From NCBI GenBank assembly GCA_031292525.1, contig JARLGY010000030.1, positions 1 to 64,000 of the forward strand: a stretch of 64,000 nucleotides of DNA. The letters run 5' to 3'. Under the pieces are notes generated by a model that ran no database searches, had not been told where the DNA came from, and saw only the letters and a program-made list of their open reading frames with translations. The DNA is from Flavipsychrobacter sp. GTDB taxonomy: Bacteria > Bacteroidota > Bacteroidia > Chitinophagales > Chitinophagaceae. A program made the position numbers and the translations under genes. Shown piece by piece: positions 1 to 8,189 of the stretch. Numbering within the stretch: the stretch's first letter is position 1; every line of letters starts with the position of its first letter.

Positions 1-976
1 AACCTGTGCCTGCAGCAGTAGTAGATGGTATAGTACCGGTAATAGTACCAGAACTCGTTGATGTAACACTGCCGATATTTACAGGACTCGAAAAACTACC
101 CGAAGAATTAGACAACTGAAGCGTAAAGGTGTTGGTACTACCAAAGAAGCCAGCTTTTGTATATGGTAAACTTAGACTGACACCAGCACACTTTAATGTA
201 TCGGTGAATGGTTGATTCACAGTGATTGCCGGAGGAACAGCATTTAAAACACCACAACTGTTGGCAATAGCAGAATCAGGCAAAGCACCACTCCATATTT
301 TCAAATCATCTAGGTCGCCATTAAACCTATAGGAGAAAGAAGAGCCACCAGATGGATAATAACCGATAACAAGTGTAGGGGTAGTACTTCCATAACTATA
401 TTGGTTGCCGTAATGGGCAGAATCAACTGCTATTCCATTCAGATATGTTTTTGCCCAATTGCCATCAAAAGTGGCGGTCATGCAATACCATGTATTTAAT
501 TGTATGTAGTTACCATCATGATATGTAATATTTGCAGTACCAGCAGCTGAAGTTAAGAATTCTGTATAATTAGGACTGTAAATAGCGCAACTGCCATCAT
601 GTGTGTTGTCATTAAAACCTACTTCTATAAGATCACCGGTAAAAGCCGTTCCTCTGTTTATTATATCTTCTTCCTGGCAAGTATTTGAATTAAAACTGTC
701 CACTTTTATAATCATTTGAATTGTCCAAGTGGTTAAATTTAGTAGTGAACTATAGGGCACATCAATATGAGAACTCATCCCATTAAAATGATATGCAGTA
801 TTCGCTGTTCCTGCCTGACCTGAAGTTAGTGTTGCATTGTATACAGTACCATTCAGGGCATTTCCAGAGCCATCATTAGCATTACCATTAAAGTTCCAGG
901 AACCAATAAGAGTTTGGGCAGATGTTAATAAGGGAAAATAAAAAATGATAGCGAATAGGATAGATAGTTTTTTCAT
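1..976 (-). CDS. LamG-domain secreted surface protein, partial (3' end beyond window)
   Basis: The reading frame opens at an ATG (complement of 974-976) and stays open to the window edge, giving about 325 codons without a stop. It begins with a signal peptide (MKKLSILFAIIFYFPLLTSAQ). A LamG/concanavalin-A-like lectin fold follows, roughly residues 25-225, with recognisable pieces such as GSWNFNGNANDGSG, AYHFNGMSSHIDVPYSS and the terminal DGDLDDLKIW-type motif (here NGDLDDLKIWSGAL). After it comes an Ig-like module of the FTLQLSNSSGSF kind seen in large Bacteroidota secreted proteins. LamG domains usually bind glycans or other ligands at the cell surface. The C-terminus, which would show a T9SS sorting domain, is missing, so T9SS export is only inferred. 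Confidence 0.8.
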   Translation of the reverse strand, partial: MKKLSILFAIIFYFPLLTSAQTLIGSWNFNGNANDGSGNALNGTVYNATLTSGQAGTANTAYHFNGMSSHIDVPYSSLLNLTTWTIQMIIKVDSFNSNTCQEEDIINRGTAFTGDLIEVGFNDNTHDGSCAIYSPNYTEFLTSAAGTANITYHDGNYIQLNTWYCMTATFDGNWAKTYLNGIAVDSAHYGNQYSYGSTTPTLVIGYYPSGGSSFSYRFNGDLDDLKIWSGALPDSAIANSCGVLNAVPPAITVNQPFTDTLKCAGVSLSLPYTKAGFFGSTNTFTLQLSNSSGSFSSPVNIGSVTSTSSGTITGTIPSTTAAGTG

Positions 977-1125
977 GGCTTATTATTTTCAATTAGAAGT
1001 ATTACTCAATTACAAATATTAAAATCACTGTTTCTGAAGTAGATATTTTCTACAAATAAACACCTGCTGACATTGCGGAAATGTATATTGGCATGTCAAA
1101 ATATTCACTTCTGACAGAAACGCTT

Positions 1126-1953
1126 TTACTTCTGTACAACATTTCGCATACAAAATATATTCAACTGAAGATCATAATCCGAATGTCTTTGAATTATCGA
1201 GAACGGCGCATCATAAACCTTCGCAGCCTCTTGTATATAAAAAATGAACCCATTTGAATTTATGATGGAGAGCAATTCTATTAATTCTTTGTTTTGATGA
1301 AATTTACCGTGGTATTCCACAAATAGCGACTCAACTAAGTGTAGTTTATCAGCGATATCAACTAAAACGTCATATTCTGCACCTTCTATATCTATTTTAA
1401 GAAAATCAATCTTTTTATCTATTATATCTCTAAGTCTTATTGCCTCTACCTCTACCGAATCGTTATTTTGATCGGATATCTTACTAGCTTGCGAACCGGC
1501 ATTATTGAAATGTAGGACTTCGTTTTTATTCCAAACGGCTTCTCTCCTTAATTCGACATTTGTCAAGCCAAAGGTTTTTACATTTTTCTGCAAAAGCTCA
1601 AAATTAATTGCGTCAGGTTCAAATGCTATAACCTTTGCATAGGGATGATTTTGTTTAAGATATAAAACACTTAACCCAATATTTGCACCACAGTCAATAA
1701 TAGTTGCATTTCCAGGTAATGATATTTTGTAAATTTCATCTGCAAATATTTCTACAAGGCCGTGCATAAGTTCACCGCCATTCTTGTAGGCCACTTGTTT
1801 CCCTAATAGGTTATGATATTTAATTTCATGACGGTTTGCATGCTTTAAATATTTTATACGCACCAAAGTTAATCCAGTCGATTTATATCTTTTTTTATAA
1901 GCATCATTTTTTTGCTTTTTGTGCAAAAAACCTTTGATTGCATTCAATAACAT
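1126..1953 (-). CDS. FkbM family methyltransferase
   Basis: A 275-residue SAM-dependent methyltransferase of the FkbM/Methyltransf_21 family. The SAM-binding motif I is IIDCGANIGLSV (about residues 85-96), followed by the acidic ribose-binding end of the next strand (VIAFEPDA, about 108-115). The family hallmark FLKIDIEGAEYDVL lies near residues 180-195. FkbM-type enzymes O-methylate sugars or polyketides. Beside glycosyltransferases the likely substrate is a surface glycan, but that is inferred from context. The gene is transcribed away from the plus-strand glycosyltransferases, across an AT-rich 220-bp intergenic region that probably carries both promoters. Confidence 0.85.
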   Translation of the reverse strand: MLLNAIKGFLHKKQKNDAYKKRYKSTGLTLVRIKYLKHANRHEIKYHNLLGKQVAYKNGGELMHGLVEIFADEIYKISLPGNATIIDCGANIGLSVLYLKQNHPYAKVIAFEPDAINFELLQKNVKTFGLTNVELRREAVWNKNEVLHFNNAGSQASKISDQNNDSVEVEAIRLRDIIDKKIDFLKIDIEGAEYDVLVDIADKLHLVESLFVEYHGKFHQNKELIELLSIINSNGFIFYIQEAAKVYDAPFSIIQRHSDYDLQLNIFCMRNVVQK

Positions 1954-2177
1954 AACCTTTTATTTAATAAATGTAACAATAATATAATTTATATTATAAA
2001 TAATGAATATTATTGCATTAACCTATTTAACGTTATCCCCTTAAGATTAATTAAAAAACGCTAATTCTAATAATTTCAAATGCCTGTAAATATAAAGCAA
2101 AAAGCATTTGTACACTATTTTCGTTCAATTGGTATAGCTGATATTGATTTATCTTGCAGCGCAGATTCTAAGTGCCA

Positions 2178-3395
2178 ATGCATACATTGTTCAAAATAAA
2201 ATTATTTAGATGCATTTTGTGGATTACATATCCTTTTGCCCTGTTTATTCTATACCCAATAGTATTTTTTAAAAAAAGGAAGAACACTCAGCATTTTTTC
2301 TTCTTTGACAGATACGAGCTAGGCGGCGCACAAAGAGTTCATATAGATATCTTACAAAGTATTAGCGACCAGAAAAAGCAGGTTTACTTTACACGTCTTT
2401 CTAAAAACATTCTCTTAAAAAATGAGTTTTACACTATAAAAAATACCAGTAATAAGGATATACATGTGTGGTGTGATAATCTGTTTTTAAGACTATTCAG
2501 CGTACACTATTTTGCTTTCTTTGTCAACAAACATAAGGGTGCCCAGATATTTAGCTCCAACAGTACCTTTTTTTATGATATGCTGCCTTTTTTAAGTAAA
2601 CACGTTACCAAAACAGATCTGCTCCATAACTTCACTTATGGTAAAAAGGGTATGGAATTTTTTGGACTAGGTAACTACAGCCGCCTGGATAACAGGCTAT
2701 GCGTAGATTTTTATACTGCGCAAAATATAGCAGCCCAATATAAAACCTATCATATTTTTGAAAAATATGTGATACGCATAAGGGTTATAGAGCCTGGTGT
2801 TGCTGTACCTGAAAGTAACGGGAAGGCAATAACACTACCACTTCATTTTTTTTACGCAGGCAGAGGGGGGGCACAAAAAAGAATATACTTATTAAATAAG
2901 GTAGCAGAACTTTGCATTGATGAGGCTTTGCCTGTAAAATTTTATTTTGCAGGCACTATTGAAGATGAGCTTTCTGATAAGGTAAAGAAACATGCTACAG
3001 TGTATGGACAGGTTGATAAAACACAAATGATAGCACTATACAAACAGGTCGATTCAATAATTATGACATCTGCATTTGAAGGGTTCCCAATGTTGGTAAA
3101 AGAAGGAATGGCATATGGTTGCATACCTCTTGTTACTGCGCTGGAAGGTAATAAAACGCACCTTGTCAATAATGAAAATGCACTTCTAATAACCGAAATA
3201 AACGATGAGGATAAACTTGTTACAGAATGCATGGAGCAGATAAAATATATGACAACTAACTTAAATGAAACCAAACGCCTGTCTGCCAATGCATACAACT
3301 ATGCAAAGGGGCATTTTGACAGGAATATTTTTTTGCAGACTTATCGCAATTTTTTACTGCACCTTACCACAACGTCAATAAATAAAGAGTATTAA
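2178..3395 (+). CDS. Glycosyltransferase family 4 (GT-B fold)
   Basis: A roughly 405-residue glycosyltransferase. A hydrophobic segment near the N-terminus (about residues 12-32) could anchor it to the inner membrane. Next comes the DRYELGGAQRVHIDIL stretch typical of the donor-independent N-terminal half of GT4 enzymes. The C-terminal half has FFYAGRGGAQKRIYLL and the nucleotide-sugar-binding loop EGFPMLVKEGMAYG, which matches the E-x7-E motif of GT4. The ATG at 2178 is preferred; an in-frame GTG lies at 2172. It overlaps the next glycosyltransferase by one base (TAATG), indicating translational coupling. It probably adds one sugar to a lipid-linked surface glycan; donor and acceptor cannot be told from sequence. 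Confidence 0.85.
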   Translation: MHTLFKIKLFRCILWITYPFALFILYPIVFFKKRKNTQHFFFFDRYELGGAQRVHIDILQSISDQKKQVYFTRLSKNILLKNEFYTIKNTSNKDIHVWCDNLFLRLFSVHYFAFFVNKHKGAQIFSSNSTFFYDMLPFLSKHVTKTDLLHNFTYGKKGMEFFGLGNYSRLDNRLCVDFYTAQNIAAQYKTYHIFEKYVIRIRVIEPGVAVPESNGKAITLPLHFFYAGRGGAQKRIYLLNKVAELCIDEALPVKFYFAGTIEDELSDKVKKHATVYGQVDKTQMIALYKQVDSIIMTSAFEGFPMLVKEGMAYGCIPLVTALEGNKTHLVNNENALLITEINDEDKLVTECMEQIKYMTTNLNETKRLSANAYNYAKGHFDRNIFLQTYRNFLLHLTTTSINKEY

Positions 3396-4336
3396 TGCCC
3401 AAACCTACCATATCCATATGCATACCTGCCTATAAACGAACTCGGTTCCTTACCCGTTTACTTGAGAGTATTGAAATGCAAACTTATAAGGATTTCGAAG
3501 TGGTGATAACTGACGATAGCAATGATGAACAAGTAGCGGACCTCTGCAAAATTTATGCAAACAAGTTCCCTTTACGTTATCAAAAAAATCCTGTGCAGCT
3601 TGGGGCTGCTGCCAACTGGAACAGGTGTATGCAATTGGGCGAAGGTACATGGCTAAAAATAATGCATGACGATGACTGGTTTGCAACAAAAGATGCTTTG
3701 AGCATGTTTGCAGCAGCAGCCAAAAAAAACATACAATTCATTTGGTGCAATTATTTTATAAAAAACGACAGCACTCAAAAAGTCAGAGAAAAAAAGAAAC
3801 CGGAAAGCACAATTAAAAGAAACATACAAAATCCCTTCCTACTATTTGGAGAAAATATAATAGGTCCTCCAAGCTGTGTTATGGTACACAGGTCTGTCCC
3901 GGTTAAGTACGATGTAAATATGACATGGCTTGTAGATGTTGACTACTACATAAATGTGCTACTACACGAAAAAAACGGGTATTATATCAGCAGTCCTATA
4001 GTTTACTTTAGCCATAACGAGGTACAGCTTACCAACCTACATTTCAACAATAAAGCCACCGAAATAAAAGAGTCGCTTATTTTATGGGAAAAGTACGGCG
4101 TAAGCATGATGCAGGGCATACTGAATTATGATACCTGGTGGAGGATGATCAGAAACTTAAATATCCGGTCAGCACAAGAGTTTGATCAATACACTGCAGG
4201 GTTAAGGGCACCTGGATTTATTTATGATATCATTTCTTTTCAAAGAAAAATCCCCTTTAAAACACTTCAAAACCCGATTGTTTCAAAACTATCTATGGCA
4301 TTTTGTTATCGTTTCATTTACTTAAAAAATCAATAA
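3395..4336 (+). CDS. Glycosyltransferase family 2 (GT-A fold)
   Basis: A 313-residue GT2 enzyme. The N-terminal strand PTISICIPAYKRTRFLTRLL is the classic GT2 opening, with VVITDDSND as the first nucleotide-binding acidic motif. IMHDDDWF (about residues 89-96) is the DXD metal/nucleotide motif. The C-terminal part ends in a hydrophobic helix. The start codon overlaps the stop of the preceding GT4 gene, and the flippase gene follows after 7 bp, so the three probably form one transcript. The role is sugar transfer during assembly of a surface polysaccharide or lipid-linked oligosaccharide (family knowledge plus context). Confidence 0.88.
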   Translation: MPKPTISICIPAYKRTRFLTRLLESIEMQTYKDFEVVITDDSNDEQVADLCKIYANKFPLRYQKNPVQLGAAANWNRCMQLGEGTWLKIMHDDDWFATKDALSMFAAAAKKNIQFIWCNYFIKNDSTQKVREKKKPESTIKRNIQNPFLLFGENIIGPPSCVMVHRSVPVKYDVNMTWLVDVDYYINVLLHEKNGYYISSPIVYFSHNEVQLTNLHFNNKATEIKESLILWEKYGVSMMQGILNYDTWWRMIRNLNIRSAQEFDQYTAGLRAPGFIYDIISFQRKIPFKTLQNPIVSKLSMAFCYRFIYLKNQ

Positions 4337-4343
4337 AGCCTGG

Positions 4344-5837
4344 ATGGGTATAGTATTTCGACAATCGGTAAAAACCACAATCGTAATTGCGCTTGGCGCT
4401 GTAATGGGGGCATGCATAAACATTGCTTACACGCATATGCTCGTCAATCGCGACTTTGGTTTTATAACGTATATTTTAGCAGTGTGCGCTATGCTGCAAA
4501 TGCTGGTGCAATTTGGTACGAGTACACTTTTGCAGACTTTTATTCAAAAATATAATGCTGCCGACGAACGCAGACCAGTGCTTTTTACCTTTGCATTATG
4601 TGTACCATTAATTACAGTGGGATTATTGTGTATCCCGTTTTTTTTATTCAAAACACAGATCATTAATTATCACAATCCCGCTGATAGAGGCAACCTGCTC
4701 ACTTTTTATAACCTGGTCCCTTTTACTGTTTTGCTATGGAGTTATATGACGGTCTTTGACCTGTTCTTTGTATCCCAATCCCGGCCCGCACTCTCTACTT
4801 TTATGCGAGAGGTTGTATTGCGGGTATGCAACATAACGCTTATGCTTTTGCTCTTCTTAAAGGTCATTACCTTCACCGTTTTTGTTACAGGATTACTGCT
4901 CATGTATGGCATACCTGTGTTAGTTCTTTTTCTGATAACAGCGCAATCTGAAGAAAAGGTTATTTCTTTTAACTGGCGTGCTTTTACAAAAAAAGAATAT
5001 GGCGAGATGCTTCACTTTTCATGGTACCACCTGTTGCTATTTGCCTCTGCCTACCTGATAGGCAGTATAGATGTTTTAATGCTAGGCGCAAAAGATAAGA
5101 TAGGAATGGAATCACTGCCGGTGTATAAAATAGCGCTCTACATTATATCCTTGATGCTGATACCCAGCACCGCAATGACAGCAGCCACCTACCCCATGCT
5201 TAACAAAGCATACCTCAATAATGCACACGACGAGCTGCAAAGCTTATTTAAAAGGTCGGCCATTAATATTTTGCTGGTAACCCTTGGTGTGGTCACAATA
5301 CTTTTTTGCAACCTGCACAACATAGATATGTTCCTCGGTAAGGGAATAAGGTACGAGCAATTGCTAAAAATATTTTCCATCCTAATGATAGGACGCCTCA
5401 TTGATGTAGCAACAGGCCTCAATAATGACCTTATAAGTATTTCCAGGTATTACAAGTTTAGCTTCCGCATTTCCATATTACTTGTAGGCCTTGTCTTTGT
5501 TTTCGATTACCTGCTTATCCCCCGTTATAGCGTGTATGGGGCAGCGTGGGGCACTACCCTTGCTTTTAGCATTTTTAATATATTAAAGATGGTATTCCTC
5601 TGGAAAAAACTAAAAATACAGCCCTTTACTTACCATACCTTAATGCTCTTTGCAGCCATATTACCTGCTCTGATAGCAGGGCTGTACCTACCGTTCGTTA
5701 TGAATAAATATATAGACCTGATGGCCCGCTCACTTACCATAGCATTTATTTATGCTGGAATGCTATTATGGCTAAAGCCTTCTCCCGACCTTACCACTTA
5801 CCTGGCCAGCGTAAAAAAAGATAAAAGATTGTTTTAA
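4344..5837 (+). CDS. Polysaccharide flippase, Wzx/MOP superfamily
   Basis: A 497-residue integral membrane protein with about 12-14 hydrophobic segments spread over its full length, the size and profile of MOP-superfamily oligosaccharide flippases (Wzx-like). It would move an undecaprenyl-linked glycan unit across the inner membrane. It directly follows two glycosyltransferases with a 7-bp gap. No polymerase (Wzy) or O-antigen ligase gene is next to it, so the cluster is either minimal or depends on genes elsewhere. Substrate specificity cannot be read from the sequence. Confidence 0.8.
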   Translation: MGIVFRQSVKTTIVIALGAVMGACINIAYTHMLVNRDFGFITYILAVCAMLQMLVQFGTSTLLQTFIQKYNAADERRPVLFTFALCVPLITVGLLCIPFFLFKTQIINYHNPADRGNLLTFYNLVPFTVLLWSYMTVFDLFFVSQSRPALSTFMREVVLRVCNITLMLLLFLKVITFTVFVTGLLLMYGIPVLVLFLITAQSEEKVISFNWRAFTKKEYGEMLHFSWYHLLLFASAYLIGSIDVLMLGAKDKIGMESLPVYKIALYIISLMLIPSTAMTAATYPMLNKAYLNNAHDELQSLFKRSAINILLVTLGVVTILFCNLHNIDMFLGKGIRYEQLLKIFSILMIGRLIDVATGLNNDLISISRYYKFSFRISILLVGLVFVFDYLLIPRYSVYGAAWGTTLAFSIFNILKMVFLWKKLKIQPFTYHTLMLFAAILPALIAGLYLPFVMNKYIDLMARSLTIAFIYAGMLLWLKPSPDLTTYLASVKKDKRLF

Positions 5838-5865
5838 TTGCATTTGCTGATTTTTATTATATTTG
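5838..5865 (+). promoter_or_regulatory. Bacteroidota-type promoter for the DUF4290-murA unit
   Basis: The -33 element TTG (5838-5840) lies 17 nt before the -7 element TATATTTG (5858-5865), matching the Bacteroidota consensus TAnnTTTG. It begins right after the flippase stop codon and would give a leader of about 155 nt before the DUF4290 start. Confidence 0.55.
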
Positions 5866-6027
5866 CTTACGCTGCTTTCCGGGGTATTTTCTTTACACCA
5901 ATGCAGTACGGCACACTTTGCCGCTCAAAACAAATCTTTGGCATACCTTTTACAAGTAAGTAGTAGTAATTAATTTATTACACAAACCGGGTGTTTTTTA
6001 TCTCCAACAAATTATTATATCAATATC

Positions 6028-6801
6028 ATGGAATTAGAATACAATACCAGCCGCAGCAGGATGCTGATGCCTGAATATGGGCGTAATGTGCAGAAAATGG
6101 TGGAATTTCTACTCACTGTTGAAGACCCAGAAAAGCGCCTGCGCAATGCAGAAACCGTAATAGAACTTATGGGTACGCTAAACCCACACCTGAAGGTTAT
6201 AGAAGACTATAAACACAAGCTTTGGGACCACCTGTACCAGATGACAGATTTTAAGCTGGATGTAGCATCTCCATACCCACCACCTACACCTGAATCTGTA
6301 TTTAAAAAACCTGAAGTATTACCTTATCCTCAGGAACAGGTCCCACACCGTCACCTTGGAAAAAACCTGGAGGCTCTGATACAGAAAGCTATTGCCGAAA
6401 AAGACCCTGAGAAAAAAAGAGGTTTTACACAAGCTGTAGGTTACTACATGAAGCTGGCATACACTAACTGGCACAAAGAACCGGTGCATGATGATATGAT
6501 CAAGAACGAACTGCGCGAACTTACGGGCGGCCAGCTCATCTATGAAACCGGAGGGTACCGTGTACATTTTGACAACAACAGGCCCAACAATTTTAAACAG
6601 CGTAATAACAACAATAATACCAACAGTAATAACCCCAACAACCGCAATTTTAAAGGCAACGATAACCGCAATCCCAACCAGCGCAATGCGCAGAGCGGGA
6701 ACAATGCCAACGCCCTCAATGCTTCTGGGGCAGGTACCGGATACGGTAATAATACTTTTAATAAAAACCGTAAATTCAACAAGAATAAACCGAAGTCATA
6801 A
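6028..6801 (+). CDS. DUF4290 domain-containing protein with Asn-rich basic tail
   Basis: A 257-residue protein. The first ~180 residues are a DUF4290 domain, recognisable from EYNTSRSRMLMPEYGRNVQ and LNPHLKVIEDYKHKLWDHLY, a mostly helical family restricted to Bacteroidota. The last ~75 residues are low-complexity and rich in Asn with scattered Arg/Lys, resembling RNA-binding or phase-separating tails. Family function is unknown. It lies 12 bp upstream of murA, an arrangement I recall from other Bacteroidota, which suggests a link to envelope growth. It is predicted soluble, with no signal peptide. Confidence 0.85.
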   Translation: MELEYNTSRSRMLMPEYGRNVQKMVEFLLTVEDPEKRLRNAETVIELMGTLNPHLKVIEDYKHKLWDHLYQMTDFKLDVASPYPPPTPESVFKKPEVLPYPQEQVPHRHLGKNLEALIQKAIAEKDPEKKRGFTQAVGYYMKLAYTNWHKEPVHDDMIKNELRELTGGQLIYETGGYRVHFDNNRPNNFKQRNNNNNTNSNNPNNRNFKGNDNRNPNQRNAQSGNNANALNASGAGTGYGNNTFNKNRKFNKNKPKS

Positions 6802-6813
6802 GCACACCTGCCA

Positions 6814-8127
6814 ATGAACAGTTTTGAAATACATGGCGGCAAGCCATTAAAGGGAGAGATAACCCCACAAGGCGCTAAAAATGAAGCGCTACAGGTTTTA
6901 TGTGCTGCACTGCTTACCAGCCAGCCTGTAACCCTGCATAACGTGCCGGACATTGTGGATGTAAACATGCTGATAGAGCTGTTTGAAGATATGGGGGTTA
7001 AAATAAAACGCCCCTCGCCTAATACAATAAAACTACAGGCAGATAATATAGACCCCGACTACTTCAGGGCACATAGCTATAAGAAAAAATCGGGCAGGCT
7101 GCGTGGCACTGTTATGCTGGCAGGACCTATGCTGGCACGCTACCATAAAGCTTATATACCACAACCTGGTGGCGATAAAATAGGCCGCCGCCGTTTGGAT
7201 ACCCATATACGTGGTTTTGAAAAACTTGGAGTACAGTTTATCTACGATCAGGATGAACAACAGTTTAGTCTTACAAGTCATAATCACGAAAGACTTAGGG
7301 GCGCGAGCATCATGCTGGATGAACCCTCTGTGACGGGCACAGCCAATATAATAATGGCTGCTGTTATGGCGGAAGGTACCACTACCATATATAATGCAGC
7401 ATGTGAACCTTATGTGCAACAGCTATGCCATATGCTCAATAGCATGGGCGCGCGTATAAGTGGTATCAGCTCTAACCTGCTGACAATAATAGGGGTAGAG
7501 CAATTGTATGGTTGTGAACACCGCTTGCTGGCAGACATGATAGAAGTAGGTTCTTTTATTGGCCTTGCTGCCATGACTCAGAGCGAGATAACTATTAAGA
7601 ATGCTAATGTGCAGTCATTGGGGATCATACCCGAAACTTTCGAGAAACTGGGCATCAACCTGGAAATTAAAGGTGATGACATTTACATACCGGCACAAGA
7701 TCATTACAAAATCAACAAATTTATAGATGGCTCTGTACTCACCATCTATGATCATCCCTGGCCTGGCTTTACACCAGATCTTTTAAGTATAATACTGGTA
7801 GTGGCTACACAAGCTAAGGGTACCATATTGGTACACCAGAAAATGTTTGAAAGCCGCCTCTTTTTTGTAGATAAACTTATAGAAATGGGTGCGCAGATAG
7901 TACTTTGCGATCCGCACCGTGCAGTAGTAATAGGGCTGGATAAACAGGTACCATTAAGAGGTATCAACATGGTATCTCCCGACATCAGGGCAGGGGTAGC
8001 TTTGCTTATTGCAGCGCTCTCTGCTACCGGCAAAAGCACTATCCAGAACATTATGCAGATAGATCGCGGATATGAACGTATTGATGAACGCCTGAATGCA
8101 CTTGGCGCCAGCATAAAACGAATATAG
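6814..8127 (+). CDS. murA: UDP-N-acetylglucosamine 1-carboxyvinyltransferase MurA (Asp-type active site)
   Basis: MurA transfers enolpyruvate from PEP to UDP-GlcNAc, the first committed cytoplasmic step of peptidoglycan synthesis. The 437-residue length is normal for the family. The N-terminal GAKNEALQVL contains the conserved substrate-binding Lys-Asn pair. The active-site loop reads PQPGGDKIGRRRLDTHI, so the residue equivalent to E. coli Cys115 is Asp121. Cys-to-Asp at this site is known to keep activity while giving intrinsic fosfomycin insensitivity (for example in Mycobacterium and Chlamydia). It follows the DUF4290 gene by 12 bp and is closed by a strong hairpin terminator. Confidence 0.96.
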   Translation: MNSFEIHGGKPLKGEITPQGAKNEALQVLCAALLTSQPVTLHNVPDIVDVNMLIELFEDMGVKIKRPSPNTIKLQADNIDPDYFRAHSYKKKSGRLRGTVMLAGPMLARYHKAYIPQPGGDKIGRRRLDTHIRGFEKLGVQFIYDQDEQQFSLTSHNHERLRGASIMLDEPSVTGTANIIMAAVMAEGTTTIYNAACEPYVQQLCHMLNSMGARISGISSNLLTIIGVEQLYGCEHRLLADMIEVGSFIGLAAMTQSEITIKNANVQSLGIIPETFEKLGINLEIKGDDIYIPAQDHYKINKFIDGSVLTIYDHPWPGFTPDLLSIILVVATQAKGTILVHQKMFESRLFFVDKLIEMGAQIVLCDPHRAVVIGLDKQVPLRGINMVSPDIRAGVALLIAALSATGKSTIQNIMQIDRGYERIDERLNALGASIKRI

Positions 8128-8133
8128 ATGACA

Positions 8134-8166
8134 AGTAAAAGGCCAGTAAGTTACTGGCCTTTTACT
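8134..8166. terminator. Bidirectional intrinsic terminator
   Basis: Perfect 16-bp inverted repeat around a single central base, arms starting AGTAAAAGGCCAGTAA. T-rich flanks on both sides suit the convergent murA (+) and metallo-hydrolase (-) genes. Confidence 0.85.
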
Positions 8167-8189
8167 TTATGATATACATTCATCAACAC

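Noticed and set aside
1954-2171. Half-site ATTGCATTAAC near 2012 as a second copy of the palindromic operator
   Set aside because: The other arm is not present; one half-site is expected by chance in AT-rich sequence.
6542-6968. Overlapping frames on both strands across the DUF4290 tail and murA start
   Set aside because: They arise from low-complexity Asn-rich coding sequence (AAC/AAT runs) and are shadows.
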